A DNA stretch of 64,000 nt, taken from positions 8,990,501-9,054,500 of the forward strand of contig WPIO01000001.1 of NCBI GenBank assembly GCA_009760855.2. The letters are read 5' to 3'. The stretch comes from Cristatella mucedo. Lineage: Eukaryota > Bryozoa > Phylactolaemata > Cristatellidae. The notes under the pieces were generated by a model. That model worked only from the letters and a program-made list of their open reading frames with translations. It had not been told where the DNA came from and searched no databases. Positions 33,659 to 43,027 of the stretch are shown one piece after another. The position numbers and the translations under genes were made by a program. Positions within the stretch are counted from its first letter, which is position 1; each line of letters starts with the position of its first letter.

Positions 33659-34225
33659 AGGGCGGACTACTGCAATTCCGTCTTGGCTCAGTCACAGACA
33701 AAAGCTACCAACCCTCTACAGAGGGTGATGAATATGGCTTCAGGCTAGTAATAAAATCTCAGAGGTTCAGCTATGTGTCTCCTTTGCTGAAAGAGCTGCC
33801 GATGGCTACCGGTCGATCAACGAATGCAGGGCAAAATTCCTTCACTGACTCACAAAGCCCGCCGTGGATTGACTTCTGCATGCCTAGCTGAACTGCAGTA
33901 CCAAATGCAGCCTCCGCGTGCAGTCAGGTCTTCTATGGAAAATAAATTTGCTGTTCCATTTCTACGCTTAAAGACGGTTAGCTACAGAAGCTTTTGGCCA
34001 GCAGGTCTTGGACCTTGGAGCTCACTTTCACAATTATTCCCCAACAGAGTCTACTCTCCTACTGCCGACTGTGGCACTTGGACCTTAGAGCTGAGCTCCT
34101 GAGCAGCTCCTTCAATGCTACTCACTTCAATGACACGACCTCCCGACTCAGCTCTGCCTCTAACGTTCCCTTTTTCGCCTAAGGTAAAGTCTGTGCTTGT
34201 ATGCTTACTAAAATCCTCTCAGGCT

Positions 34226-34530
34226 TAAAACCTCAAATCCTGTGGAGACCATGCATTTAGTTCGTATGCTCCCAAAGCCTGGAACTCCCTCCCGACTTGC
34301 GTCAGAACGTCCCCTGACTTGACCACATTTAAAAAGAACCTAAAAACACACATATTTACGACAGCATTTATTGACCCTGTGCATGTCACCCCTAACCACG
34401 TTATTCATGTTATTTATCAAGCATGATATTACTCACGATTCAATTGAGTTTCCCTTTGCAGCAAATGTAAAGCGCGTAGAAATAGATTGAGTTCTCTGAG
34501 GGCGCTTTATCAAGTGCATTACTATTATTC
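34226..34530 (+). mobile_element. LINE-A 3' end
   Basis: Starts at AAACCTCAAATCCTGTGGAG. It covers the end of the coding region, a 3' UTR with an internal deletion near 34,370, the hairpin and a short ATT tail. Confidence 0.88.
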
Positions 34531-34613
34531 AAATGCACAAACGGAAACTCTCCTGCCCAGAATCCGCTCGGTCTCTTCGAACTTCTTGGAGCTGCAGACA
34601 GAGATAAACACAT

Positions 34614-34668
34614 ATAATAATGCACTTGATAAAGCGCTGTCAGAGAGCTCAATCTCTTTCTAGGAGCT
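34614..34668 (-). mobile_element. LINE-A 3' tail fragment
   Basis: AATAATGCACTTGATAAAGC, CTCAATCTCTTTCTAGGAGC: minus-strand (ATT)n and hairpin only. Confidence 0.8.
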
Positions 34669-34739
34669 TATATGTAGTACAGTTAGTGAAAGAACTCTGC
34701 AATGAGGCTTCTCTTTCTAAAATGCCACAATTGTTTCAT

Positions 34740-35215
34740 TAAGCTGCTTCTCAATGACTTTCGCTGGCGGCTTTCCTCCAGTGGCAGCGAATCGACTTCT
34801 TTCGGTGCCTGCAGCCGGCAACCTATTTTTAATACTTCCTAATCAGGCTGGCATCTGGCTAACCGCTCTTCTAACATAAGTCATTCAGCTGGGCTCCTAA
34901 CCAATTGCACATCTTTTGGAGATCGTGCCTCCAGTTCGCAGGCTCCCAAAGCCCGGAGTTCACTTCCGACTAACGCCGCGACATCTCAATCGTCTTGACG
35001 TTGAAAAGGAAGGAGTTAAAAACCCCACGTTTCTCACAAGATTCTGTCCGTCGGCGTAAATATTTCTTGGTAATACATACTGGTTCTGTGCTTGCAATAG
35101 CTAGAACTACGACTTTTCGCTTTCTTTCCAGTATTTGTAAAGCATATACAAAGAGATTTAGTCTCATTTTATTTGTATTATTTATTATTTATTATATTAT
35201 TTATTTATTTATTTT
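34740..35215 (+). mobile_element. LINE-C 3' remnant
   Basis: A third LINE type whose decayed C-terminus reads FGDRASSSQAPKARSSLPT. It has a TTTGTAAAGCATATACAAAG tail motif and an AT-rich TTATT tail. Its upstream part (TAACCGCTCTTCTAACATAA, GCTGGGCTCCTAACC) also occurs at 39,575-39,640. Confidence 0.6.
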
Positions 35216-35275
35216 ACACCTAAGAAATTATGCAAGCGCCGTATTCTCATTATGTTACCGTTATTAGACAATCGA

Positions 35276-35328
35276 AGTGCCGTTGGATGGGAGACCTCGT
35301 TTCCAGGTGAACGAACGTCCTAGGCTTC
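35276..35328 (+). pseudogene. 5S rRNA-like fragment
   Basis: TTGGATGGGAGACC (35,283-35,296) equals the highly conserved internal promoter C-box region of eukaryotic 5S rRNA. It is followed by a loosely matching CCAGGTG...TAGGCTT 3' part. Only the 3' portion is present, so it is a pseudogene or part of a 5S-derived SINE. No array or 5' half is visible. Confidence 0.45.
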
Positions 35329-35928
35329 ATCGAAATATATGAAGCGAGCTTCCAGTGAGTATCTGATCTCCAGTGATGATCTGCTCTCCAGTGCATATGC
35401 TGCCAGCTAGGCAGCATATGCAAGCCGAGACATCGAAAGCAGAGACACAGTCAGTGACACTGCTAGCTAGAGATGAGCAGCGGCATGCAAACAAAGAGCG
35501 TAGCGCAGCTCCATCAGTGCTAGCCTCCCGTGAGAATGTCGCTTCCCTGCTGTCCGCGGTGCCTCGTCCTGGCTCCTGCCGAAGCCGCGAGAACAGAAAA
35601 CATGCTGGGGGTCGGCGCCGCTGAAAGCCAGCATGCATACCGACGACGAGCGACGATCCAAAATAGCAATACACAAGGTTTCCCTAGTCAACATGCCGCT
35701 CGGCTGGCTGCTGGGCGCCGCTTTCGCCACCGCCGCAGTGCCATCGCTCTGCGGTCGCTGGCCGAGAGAGAACTGGACTCGGAGCTCGGCGGCAATCGCT
35801 TAAATCGCAAGTGCTCGGCCAGCTCGTGCAGTAGCACCTGCTCGCTCCCGGCGCTCGCTGTACCTGTCAGCGGCATTACATCGCCGTCGTCATCGTCGTC
35901 GTCGAGGGCAACGTCTGCCGCTGCCGAT
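35329..35928. promoter_or_regulatory. CpG-rich region upstream of the Ly6/uPAR gene
   Basis: GC content rises sharply from about 35,330, and CpG is frequent compared with the surrounding AT-rich DNA. This would contain the promoter and 5' UTR. No TATA box or initiator is evident, and the transcription start cannot be set. Open frames on both strands are composition effects. Confidence 0.4.
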
Positions 35929-35974
35929 ATGAAGCTGGGCGCCGTCACGGTGCTCGTCCTGCTGCTCGCTAGCG
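35929..35974 (+). CDS. Ly6/uPAR-domain protein, exon 1 (signal peptide)
   Basis: This is the first coding exon of a three-exon gene (35,929-35,974, 38,859-39,032, 39,178-39,371; 414 coding bases, 137 residues plus stop). The ATG is chosen because MKLGAVTVLVLLLAS is a typical signal peptide start and the exon ends at a good donor (CG/GTAAGC) in phase 1, matching the next exon. The preprotein has the signal segment to about residue 24. One three-finger domain follows with cysteines at 27, 30, 40, 54, 60, 78, 87, 100, 102 and 107 and the closing CN at 107-108. A hydrophobic C-terminus suggests a GPI anchor. Such proteins are secreted or membrane-anchored modulators of receptors or adhesion; the partner here is unknown. 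No orthologue is assigned. Confidence 0.8.
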
Positions 35975-36073
35975 GTAAGCGGCCCCAGTTCGCTCGTGCC
36001 TTGAGCTCTCGCTCTCTGGCAGACTCGCTGGCCGCTCCGCACGAGCCGAGGAGGATGGCCAGCGAGTCGCTCG

Positions 36074-36076
<3 letters not shown>

Positions 36077-36125
<49 letters not shown>
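36077..36125. repeat. (GA)n microsatellite
   Basis: Perfect GA dinucleotide run of about 24 units in intron 1. Confidence 0.95.
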
Positions 36126-36126
<1 letters not shown>

Positions 36127-36879
36127 CAGAGGATCGTCGACCGTCGGCAGCTTCCAAGCTGCTCTCGCATGCGTTCGATTGAATCTCGATCGCCGACAGA
36201 GATGGTGCGGGCACGAATAGCTAGCTCCGTAGAAGCGTCACGAGCTCCGGTTTCGCCCGTTTTCATTTTTCCCGAAGGCGTACCTCTGAGTGTGCTAAGT
36301 AGACTGCACTGCCTCGTGTCTGTCATGACGTGCACTGTTTGGCGATTCTATGCCAAAGAGCATACGGCATAGGTGAAGAGCGTGGGCGTGAGGAGGAGAC
36401 GAGACGAACCGGCAAGCTCGCCAAGCGGGCAGAGGGCGTGGCAGACAAGAGTCCGTCGTTTGAAGTTGCAGCGACATCCATTCAAGGGAAAGGCTCTGCA
36501 AGCACCGGCGCTTGTGCACCGTCACTACCTCCGAATGATGTTGTTTTTTTTGTTGAATGCAGCCACGCTTTACCTGCTCTCGAGCAAACCATGAAAATGT
36601 ACACTCAGTTGGCGGCTCGTTAGTCGAACCTTTTTCGCTTTCTCCATTGCTCTTCGAGAGCTTACCCGTCCATGATTCAGTGACCAGGTGTCCCACTAAC
36701 CGGCGTCTATGCTTTGACATCCCTTTCCAAGCACGACACTTTCAAAGCACGACACTTGGAGGCTTTCGCATGCAACGGTGGTTTGCCTATCCGTAACTGT
36801 TGCTAGCTGCTTGATTGTCCTGCAGCAACGTTGGATAGCGCCTGTCTAGAGATGCGGTTATAGTTCTAGCTATATATAC

Positions 36880-36904
36880 AGACAGACAGACAGACAGAGA
36901 GAGA
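36880..36904. repeat. (GACA)n microsatellite
   Basis: Short GACA run passing into GAGAGA, within intron 1. Confidence 0.85.
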
Positions 36905-37937
36905 GCTATAGCCCTAGGGCGCCTGGCACCTGGCTTTTCTTTCATCGAGGAGCGCGCGCAGGAAGGATGTGCGACCTTCTCCGTATTGGCGCGTCGCACA
37001 TTGGTTGCCGCGATCGAAGCGAGAAAAGAAAGTGACCTTGTCTCGCCACCGTGTTCGCACTGGCTCGCCCTCCTCGAGCTCGCTGCCTCGAGTGAGAGCG
37101 AACGGGTGGTCAAGCGCCCCCTACCCGCCCCAAGCGAGTTCGGTGGCTGCTTCGGGCGCCCGCTCGAGGCTGAAGTTCACGCGCTTTCCGGTTTTCGAGC
37201 GATCGCAGCGCCGCCCGCAGAGCGTTGAGCGCAGATCGTCGCCAGCATGCGCCGGCGCTTCAGGTCTTGTGCCGTAGCGGCCGGCTCACCTCGAGCACAG
37301 CTCAACTGTCAGCAGGGTTCAGGGGACAGACTCCGGCAAAATGGAGCAGAGCATGGACATTCTAGCCTAGAACGGCTCACCTATACCTACATCGATCTAG
37401 CGATGCTACCGTACGATCGTGCCAGCGGCGAACAGGGGCGCTTCGTGGCGAAGCAGCGTCTGTCGCACCCAGCTGGTGGCTTCGAACCGATCTCGCGGCG
37501 CGATAAACTGTCAAGGGAGGCTAACGCGTCCAACTCTGCCTCTGTCGGCAGTCTACCGAGGAGCTGGCATGGCGGGCTGGCCTGAGTGACCGGAAGGCAC
37601 GGCCAAGCTCAAGAGTCTCGCTCTGCGACAGCAGTAATATATGCAACGTGGCATTCTCGGAGAACTTGTTCTCTTTCAAGGCACTTCACAGGCTACTGCA
37701 GAGGATGCCACGTCTGATATCATCGGACCGCAGGAGCGGATATCACGTGACACCTCTTGCGACACCTCTCGGCATCGCCGTGCGGCTCGCCGAAGTTGAA
37801 CCCCCGTTTTACACCGGCGTACGCGTAACTTCGGGCCTTCGCACACTGGCGCGTCGCTCCATCCTTCGCCGCCCAGGCTGCCGAGAACCGGCTCCAGTAA
37901 TTTCAAAACGCAGAGCGATTGTAGTCTGATTTGCCGT

Positions 37938-37990
37938 TGACCTGACCTGATCTGATCTAATCTGATTTGATCTGATCTAATCTGAGATCT
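37938..37990. repeat. Pentamer-type tandem repeat (TCTGA variants)
   Basis: Repeated CTGATCTGAT, TCTAATCTGA and TTTGATCTGA units, imperfect. Confidence 0.8.
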
Positions 37991-38858
37991 GCCGCTTGAC
38001 CGAATGCCGGAAAGGAATTTCGCCTCTGGCAGGAAACGAGCCCGCAGCCCCGGGTTTACCGGTCCGGTTTTCTAACCGATTGCGATCCGAGACTAGCTTT
38101 CCCGAGCAGCACCGAAAGGGGTTTTAAAGGGCCACAGCTGTAAATTGCCACTCTAGCGTGCGCTCCAGCCGAATCCCGGCGTACTGCGAAAATGAATACG
38201 AGTTTTCACGATAGAAAATTTTGGCGCCAGTCGCAACGATTGGGGCCCGCTGCAGTCGGCGATCGGAGAGCGCATCCGCTGTACAACCTACGCGGGTCTT
38301 AGGTCAAGACCGGGGGAGACCCCAACTAACGGTCTTACGCCGCATCCTTGGTGAACCGTAAACATGACGGATGTAAGTGCGACCTTTAGCGGTAGGTGCA
38401 AGGAAAGAAGCCGTTTCAAAATGCGGAACGACCGGTAGTCGTCTGACGCCGCGGCTCTGAACGCTAAAAAAGAAACTTCGCAGAGAATTCTAGCAGGATG
38501 AATCCCAGCGGTGTGCCAAGCGGCTGCCTAAGCATGCAGCGCTCGCACCGCCCGGTCGAGGCTTCGACCGCAGCTTGGTCGAGCCTTCATTCATAGCGTA
38601 AAGTGACGTCGCGGGGCGGATCGGATCCTGGTCGAGATAATTGTCGGTCTGCTTTGTGAACGAACCAACCGGATGAGAGCCCGATCGCGGCTTTGGGGTA
38701 GCCTATCCCAATGCTCGAGAGCGTGCACCGACTATTCTCTGCTAAGCGGGGCGGCACTGCATACACTCGTAGGGCGTCTGCTCTGCGCGCATGCGCGTCG
38801 TCCTCGTCGGCGACGGCGGAGCGTCGCCGACGTCGATCTCTTTCTTCCCCCCTCCCAG

Positions 38859-39032
38859 AGATCTCGCTGGGCCTCTGCTCAACAATCCAGTGCTACCTGT
38901 GCGGCTCGCACGATGCCGCCGTCGCTGGCTGCCTCGACCCCTACAAAAGGCACGGAGAGCACAAGACGGCCTGCTACAACGTGCGAGGCTGCAAGAAGGT
39001 GGTGGTGATAAACCCGAGCGGCGTCCAGTTCG
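38859..39032 (+). CDS. Ly6/uPAR-domain protein, exon 2
   Basis: Phase 1 at both ends: acceptor CCTCCCAG, donor TTCG/GTAAGG. It encodes the N-terminal half of the domain, starting ISLGLCST and then IQCYLCGSHDAAVAGC, with the hallmark C-x2-C. CLDPYK, TACYNVRGC and KKVVVINPSG follow. It supplies cysteines 1-5 of ten. A phase-1 intron before the domain and another inside it is the usual layout of Ly6-type genes. Confidence 0.85.
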
Positions 39033-39177
39033 GTAAGGATCGAGCCGCTCAATGCTGCTGCTCGTCTAGGGCACGCCCATGCGCCTCTCCACTTAGCCGC
39101 AGGCGCCCGAGTTGGCACCGAGTTGGCGCAGAGTCGACGCGAAGCTCGCAGCTCGCGGCGGATCGTTTGCGTTTCAG
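39033..39177 (+). other. Intron 2 of the Ly6/uPAR gene
   Basis: 145 bases, GTAAGG...TTTGCGTTTCAG, GC-rich. Confidence 0.75.
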
Positions 39178-39371
39178 TGCAGCGAAACTGTGGCGAACCG
39201 TACTCTGGTGACGGCTGTCAAAATGTCACTACTCTCGGCACGACGGTCACGACGTGCACGTGCTCGGGTGAGCTGTGCAACGGAGGCCACGCCGCAGCTA
39301 GAGTTACGACGACCTTGAAAGCCTATACGACCGCGACGGCTCTCGCAGTCTATCTCCGTGTACATTTCTGA
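39178..39371 (+). CDS. Ly6/uPAR-domain protein, exon 3 and stop
   Basis: The acceptor GTTTCAG joins in phase 1. The exon encodes VQRNCGEPYSGDGCQNVTT, then TCTCSGELCN, giving cysteines 6-10 with the C-x-C-x4-CN ending of the family. NVT is a possible N-glycosylation site. After the domain come GGHAAARVTTT and a hydrophobic tail (ATALAVYLRVHF) before TGA at 39,369. Small residues followed by a hydrophobic end fit a GPI signal, although the tail is short and carries an arginine. A plainly secreted form remains possible. Confidence 0.85.
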
Positions 39372-39462
39372 TGTCCGCCAGTTGGCGCCCCGCTAGTTGC
39401 CGTCGTCGTCGTCTTTGATGCCCTTGCAAGCGCGGTCTGTAAGCACAGAATGTTTTTTTTAC

Positions 39463-39468
39463 AATAAA
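39463..39468 (+). terminator. Polyadenylation signal AATAAA
   Basis: Canonical AATAAA about 92 bases after the stop codon of the Ly6/uPAR gene, preceded by a T run. It fits a short 3' UTR and supports the gene model. Confidence 0.7.
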
Positions 39469-39559
39469 ATTAGTAGCTACATATTAGAAACTTCAATTCT
39501 GCTTTTTTGTCGCACGAGCGCCTCCACCTTCCCCTCTGTTTGTGTCGTGTATATTAATT

Positions 39560-40075
39560 ATGCCTCACCAGGCTTTGCATTGCACTACCGCTCTTCTTAC
39601 TCATGTCGTTTAGCTGGGCTTCTAATCAGTGTATTTTGGAGGCCGTGCCTTTTACTATTACTCGCCCAAAACATTGATCTCACGACTGACTGACGTTTCA
39701 ATATCCCTGACTTGATGAACTTGATCCTGGAACTTCCTCCCGACCTGCGTCAGAACATCCCCTGACCTGACCACATTTAAAAAGAACTTAAAAACACACC
39801 TCTTTAGGACAGCATTTAGTGGGTCCCTGTGATCCGTCCTTGATGTGCTTATGCGTGCTGACACTGTGCATGCTGCCACTAACCACATTTGCATGCTGAC
39901 CCTGTGCATGTCACCCCTAACCATGTTATTCATTTTGTCTGTTTATCGAGCGTTTAAAGACATTACTCACCATTCAATTGCTTTTCCCTTTGCAGCAAAT
40001 GTAAAGCGCCTAAAGAGACATTCAGTTCTCTGTGGGCACTTTATCAAGTGCATTATTATTATTATTATTATTTAT
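39560..40075 (+). mobile_element. LINE-C remnant joined to a LINE-A 3' end
   Basis: From 39,560 to about 39,715 it matches the LINE-C remnant at 34,850 (CTACCGCTCTTCTTACTCAT, GCTGGGCTTCTAATC). From about 39,722 it is a LINE-A end (ACATTTAAAAAGAACTTAAA, 3' UTR, hairpin with TTCTCTGTGGGCAC, (ATT)n to 40,075). Confidence 0.85.
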
Positions 40076-40849
40076 AGAAGGCCATAAATCAATAAGCTAA
40101 ATTAATATAAAATCATTTTATTTTAATCAGGCTGGCATAGACCTTCATGAATTTATTCTGATTTAATTTGAAATTACACTGTTGTGGCATATATTTCCAT
40201 AGACTTGGTTGAGTAATGTTTGGAACAAATTGAAGCAAGGTTAGCTGCAGAGACACACAGCTCTTGCGTTACAAGTGAAAACGTGGTGCGTGAAAATACG
40301 CATCCCTATCGGACTGCTTTAACAGTTAAATAAAGCCATGCAAGTGTGGTAAACTGTGTAGGCTGACGCAAGTGTCCGTGTTCGAGCATTTGCATCAAGT
40401 GTCAACGCATATAATAAAACTGTGAATACTAAAATCAGCAATCAACTGATATGCATTTTTAAAATGCCAAGAAAAAAAGAGATTTAGTGGCATGGGAGTG
40501 CACTAAAACATGCTATTATTATATTTTTATTTGAACATGAGATTTGAGGAAAGTGGTGCCTTATGCAGGTGTGACCAGCATTGTCATACAAGTCGGCAGA
40601 TGTCAGCATAGCAGAACCTAGTGGCCCTATAGGTCGTTCTAGACAAACTTAAAAATAACACACATGGCCCAATATTATCACCAAAAAGACGGAACACCGT
40701 TTTGTGTACGATGAATGAAACTTATATTTCAATCTTAAATGATGGGCAATGCTTCGGAACTTGTGACACTAAACACATGTTAAGATTAGAAATAAAATAA
40801 AAAGGACTTTTGAACATTTTTTGGGCGTCAATGGTAATGATAGCAATAG
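40076..40849. other. No recognisable feature
   Basis: AT-rich intergenic sequence with no supported feature. Confidence 0.4.
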
Positions 40850-41760
40850 TAATGAAACAATTTTCTTTAATGTCCTATTACTTAATCTCACAGTAGGAAG
40901 CTCAGAGATTATTGAATGGAGGCAAATATCACTTGATTAGTGAATGTATACAACATTTCAGGCGGCACAAGCACACTTGGGGCAGTTAGCATAAATAGCA
41001 TAAAGGGAGAAAATGCTATGAAGAACCGGTAAGGTTTCTACTTCTCGTACCAGTAAGGTTTTTATTATTAATGTCATCAAGTCATGGCATTGCATGTCAT
41101 CAATTTGCAGTAATTTTCAAGCTTTGGGAACATAGGAGTCGAAGACACTATCTATGCAATTAGCAGTTGAAGGTATTATCTATATACGTTTGAATTTGTT
41201 TGGAGGCACAGCTATATGACTTGAATCAGTGGAGTACGATGGCCTGATGTAATTACACGATTTGAGTTAGTGGAAAGGGTGGTATGAAGCGAATGTTGAT
41301 TATGAAGTTATTCAGAGGGTTAGATAACAGCAAGAGAGTGGTGGGGCGTATGTAAGTCAATAAGCTGTTAGTTGGAAAAAATGCAAGTCTGAGAGTAGTG
41401 ATGCTACTTGACAGCTGCAGTGTGTGGGACAGACGAGCCTAGCTAGCTGCAGAGTTCTGTGCCACATGCCACGTGCGTCCTATTGCAAATGCAGCTAGAG
41501 CTATTAGAAAGTGCCGGTTACTGAAGTCTGGAATGGAGGAACTGTAAGATCACTGGGTATCGTATTTCTACCAAGAAAGTGAGATTGGAAGGGGGTCTGA
41601 AAAGATATTTTAAAATAGCTGAGTAACGTGAGAAACGAATGCAGATTAGGAGAAAAGGCAGCATAAAAAAATCGCTGTAGGTGGCTGGTGGCTGACGGAG
41701 TGAAGTTGTCAGGCTACCGCCGGAAAGGCATCTAAGGACGGTTGGTTAAATGTCACATAG
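40850..41760 (-). mobile_element. Diverged LINE (LINE-A relative), minus strand
   Basis: The minus strand at about 41,380-41,560 resembles the LINE-A C-terminal block in order and wording (ALAAFAIGR, VAQNSAAS, LSHTLQL). The block at 41,110 (TTTCAAGCTTTGGGAACATA) matches the GCTTTGGGAGCATACGAAC position of LINE-A. The rest is too decayed to delimit, so edges are approximate. Confidence 0.5.
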
Positions 41761-42011
41761 AAAAAGGGGTCAGATAGAGCAGGAATAGTGGAGCCAGATT
41801 ACGTCGTAAGTGGTTGCCGTACGTTAAAAGCGGATTGCAGTGCTCATAAAACGACGGTAGAGCGAGAGTCATGAAGCCGACCTGTAGCTGGGTGATACTT
41901 CGTGAGGAAGCCACGCGGATATAAATCAAGAGCACCTTCATCAGACCGGAGTAATTCATCCAGATTAGTGACTTCAGAAACGTTTATTTTACCTGATGAC
42001 GGTGGAACCTC

Positions 42012-42078
42012 AAACCGGTTTAAACCTGTTGTAGACGGCCCCACTCACGTTTCGCTATTTAAAAAACCGGTTTAAACC
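42012..42078. repeat. Pair of 15-bp direct repeats
   Basis: AAACCGGTTTAAACC occurs exactly at 42,012-42,026 and 42,064-42,078. Each copy contains the perfect palindrome GGTTTAAACC. Confidence 0.8.
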
Positions 42079-42099
42079 AGTATTTGAGGAACTCCATTG

Positions 42100-42775
42100 T
42101 CGGGTGAAATATCCGTTTTTCTAAAAATAACGTGATACAAGGTGCTGCAGCAGAAAGACTGCGTTTGATTAAGAAACAATACGAGATTCAGCAGCAGATA
42201 GGAGGTGTTTATTTTCAATAAAAGGAAATCTTTTCACTTGTATAGTAAATGATTCATCTGTTGAACGAGAGACTAGAAGAATGAGAAAGATAGATGCTGT
42301 TGGTTGGTTTTCGGAAGAGAGACTAATAATGGAAGGGTTATTGGTTATTAATGTAATGGTTTTACACGCAGGGATGCAAATTTTAACAATCTAAAAAAAA
42401 TTAAAAGCACATTTGGTGCGAATTATAAGGTAGATTGTCAATGAGCATATAAGTGTTAAGTTTTTATTGCTTATCTGTTATTGGAAGGAATGGAGGTTTA
42501 TTTGATAAAAAGGTATATGGTGAATTCCAAGTAATTTCAAATCTTAATTATAACTTTAAGAAAGCAGTTCATAGACATTTTGAAGTGTTAGATTATAGGG
42601 CTGAAGAGTGGTTAGAAAAGAGTTCTAATTATAAAATAGTTGGAATTACTAATCTTTACGCAAAATTTACTTCATTCTATTAAATATCTGGTAATAGTTG
42701 GTTACCTTTACCTTCAGCTCTAGCAAGTAAGAAGGCAGTAATTAATATTAAGAATCCAAGCAGTGATTGATGTGG
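42100..42775 (+). mobile_element. Polinton/Maverick-type DNA polymerase fragment
   Basis: AT-rich block, unlike its surroundings, with protein-like plus-strand pieces. AAERLRLIKKQYEIQQQ lies at about 42,143, HFEVLDYRAEEWLEKSSNYK and IVGITNLYAKFT at 42,580-42,675, and after a stop SGNSWLPLPSALASKKAVIN, IKN at about 42,690-42,755. The last block resembles the SYIPLP...KKAIINIKN region that I associate with proteins of Polinton/Maverick elements and related DNA viruses in invertebrate genomes. It has stops, only the part before the polymerase core is visible, and LINE-A sequence follows immediately. It is a dead fossil fragment. Confidence 0.5.
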
Positions 42776-42804
42776 TTTGTGGTGAATTCTTAGAGCATTT
42801 AATT

Positions 42805-43027
42805 CTATTTATTGCAGCCTTAAGTGGGTCTATGTTATTTGTCCTCTATGTGCTTATGAGTGCTGACCCTGTTCATGTCACTACTAACCATGTTTTTCTT
42901 GTTGTCATTGAGCATGCTACCATAAGTAATTTGATCATGCTTCCTTTGCAGCAAATTTAAAGTGCCTAGAAAGAGACTGAGTTCTCTGAGGTGCTATTTT
43001 AAAGGTATTTTATTGCTATTATTAAAG
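42805..43027 (+). mobile_element. LINE-A 3' end
   Basis: AAGTGGGTCTATGTTATTTG, 3' UTR (GTTCATGTCACTACTAACCA), hairpin AAGAGACTGAGTTCTCTGAG and a degenerate tail. Older than the 3' ends near 39.9 kb and 63.8 kb. Confidence 0.8.

Larger units (their letters stand above)
30930..34110 (+). mobile_element. LINE-B, longest copy, decayed
   Basis: The most complete non-LTR element here. First comes the endonuclease region: LNVRSLEAKVLLTGDQVVQS at about 31,072, DKVGGGVAVVDRES, IIYRAPSGCL and LLIDSDLNVIVD at about 31,450-31,500. The linker follows, then the RT: SSKVAVIRPTLKKP, ETAPLRVTNDIL-type sequence at about 32,715, LATLDLSDAF, a YADG box at about 33,085 and ANFL. The C-terminal part is DYCNSVLAQSQTKATN at about 33,664 and MQPPRAVRSSMENKFAVPF at about 33,907. 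A LINE-A tail (32,028-32,078) and a SINE-2 (33,480-33,658) are inserted. It has many stops, so it is a pseudogene. Confidence 0.82.
35975..38858 (+). other. Intron 1 of the Ly6/uPAR gene
   Basis: A 2.9-kb GC-rich intron that begins GTAAGC and ends in a strong pyrimidine tract (CTTTCTTCCCCCCTCCCAG). It holds a (GA)n run, a short GACA repeat and a TCTGA-type pentamer patch. Long open frames in it come from the composition. Confidence 0.7.

Noticed and set aside
35530-36372. 280-codon plus-strand frame and long minus-strand frames in the CpG-rich region
   Set aside because: It overlaps the first exon in another frame and includes the (GA)n run. High GC explains the lack of stops, and no domain is visible.
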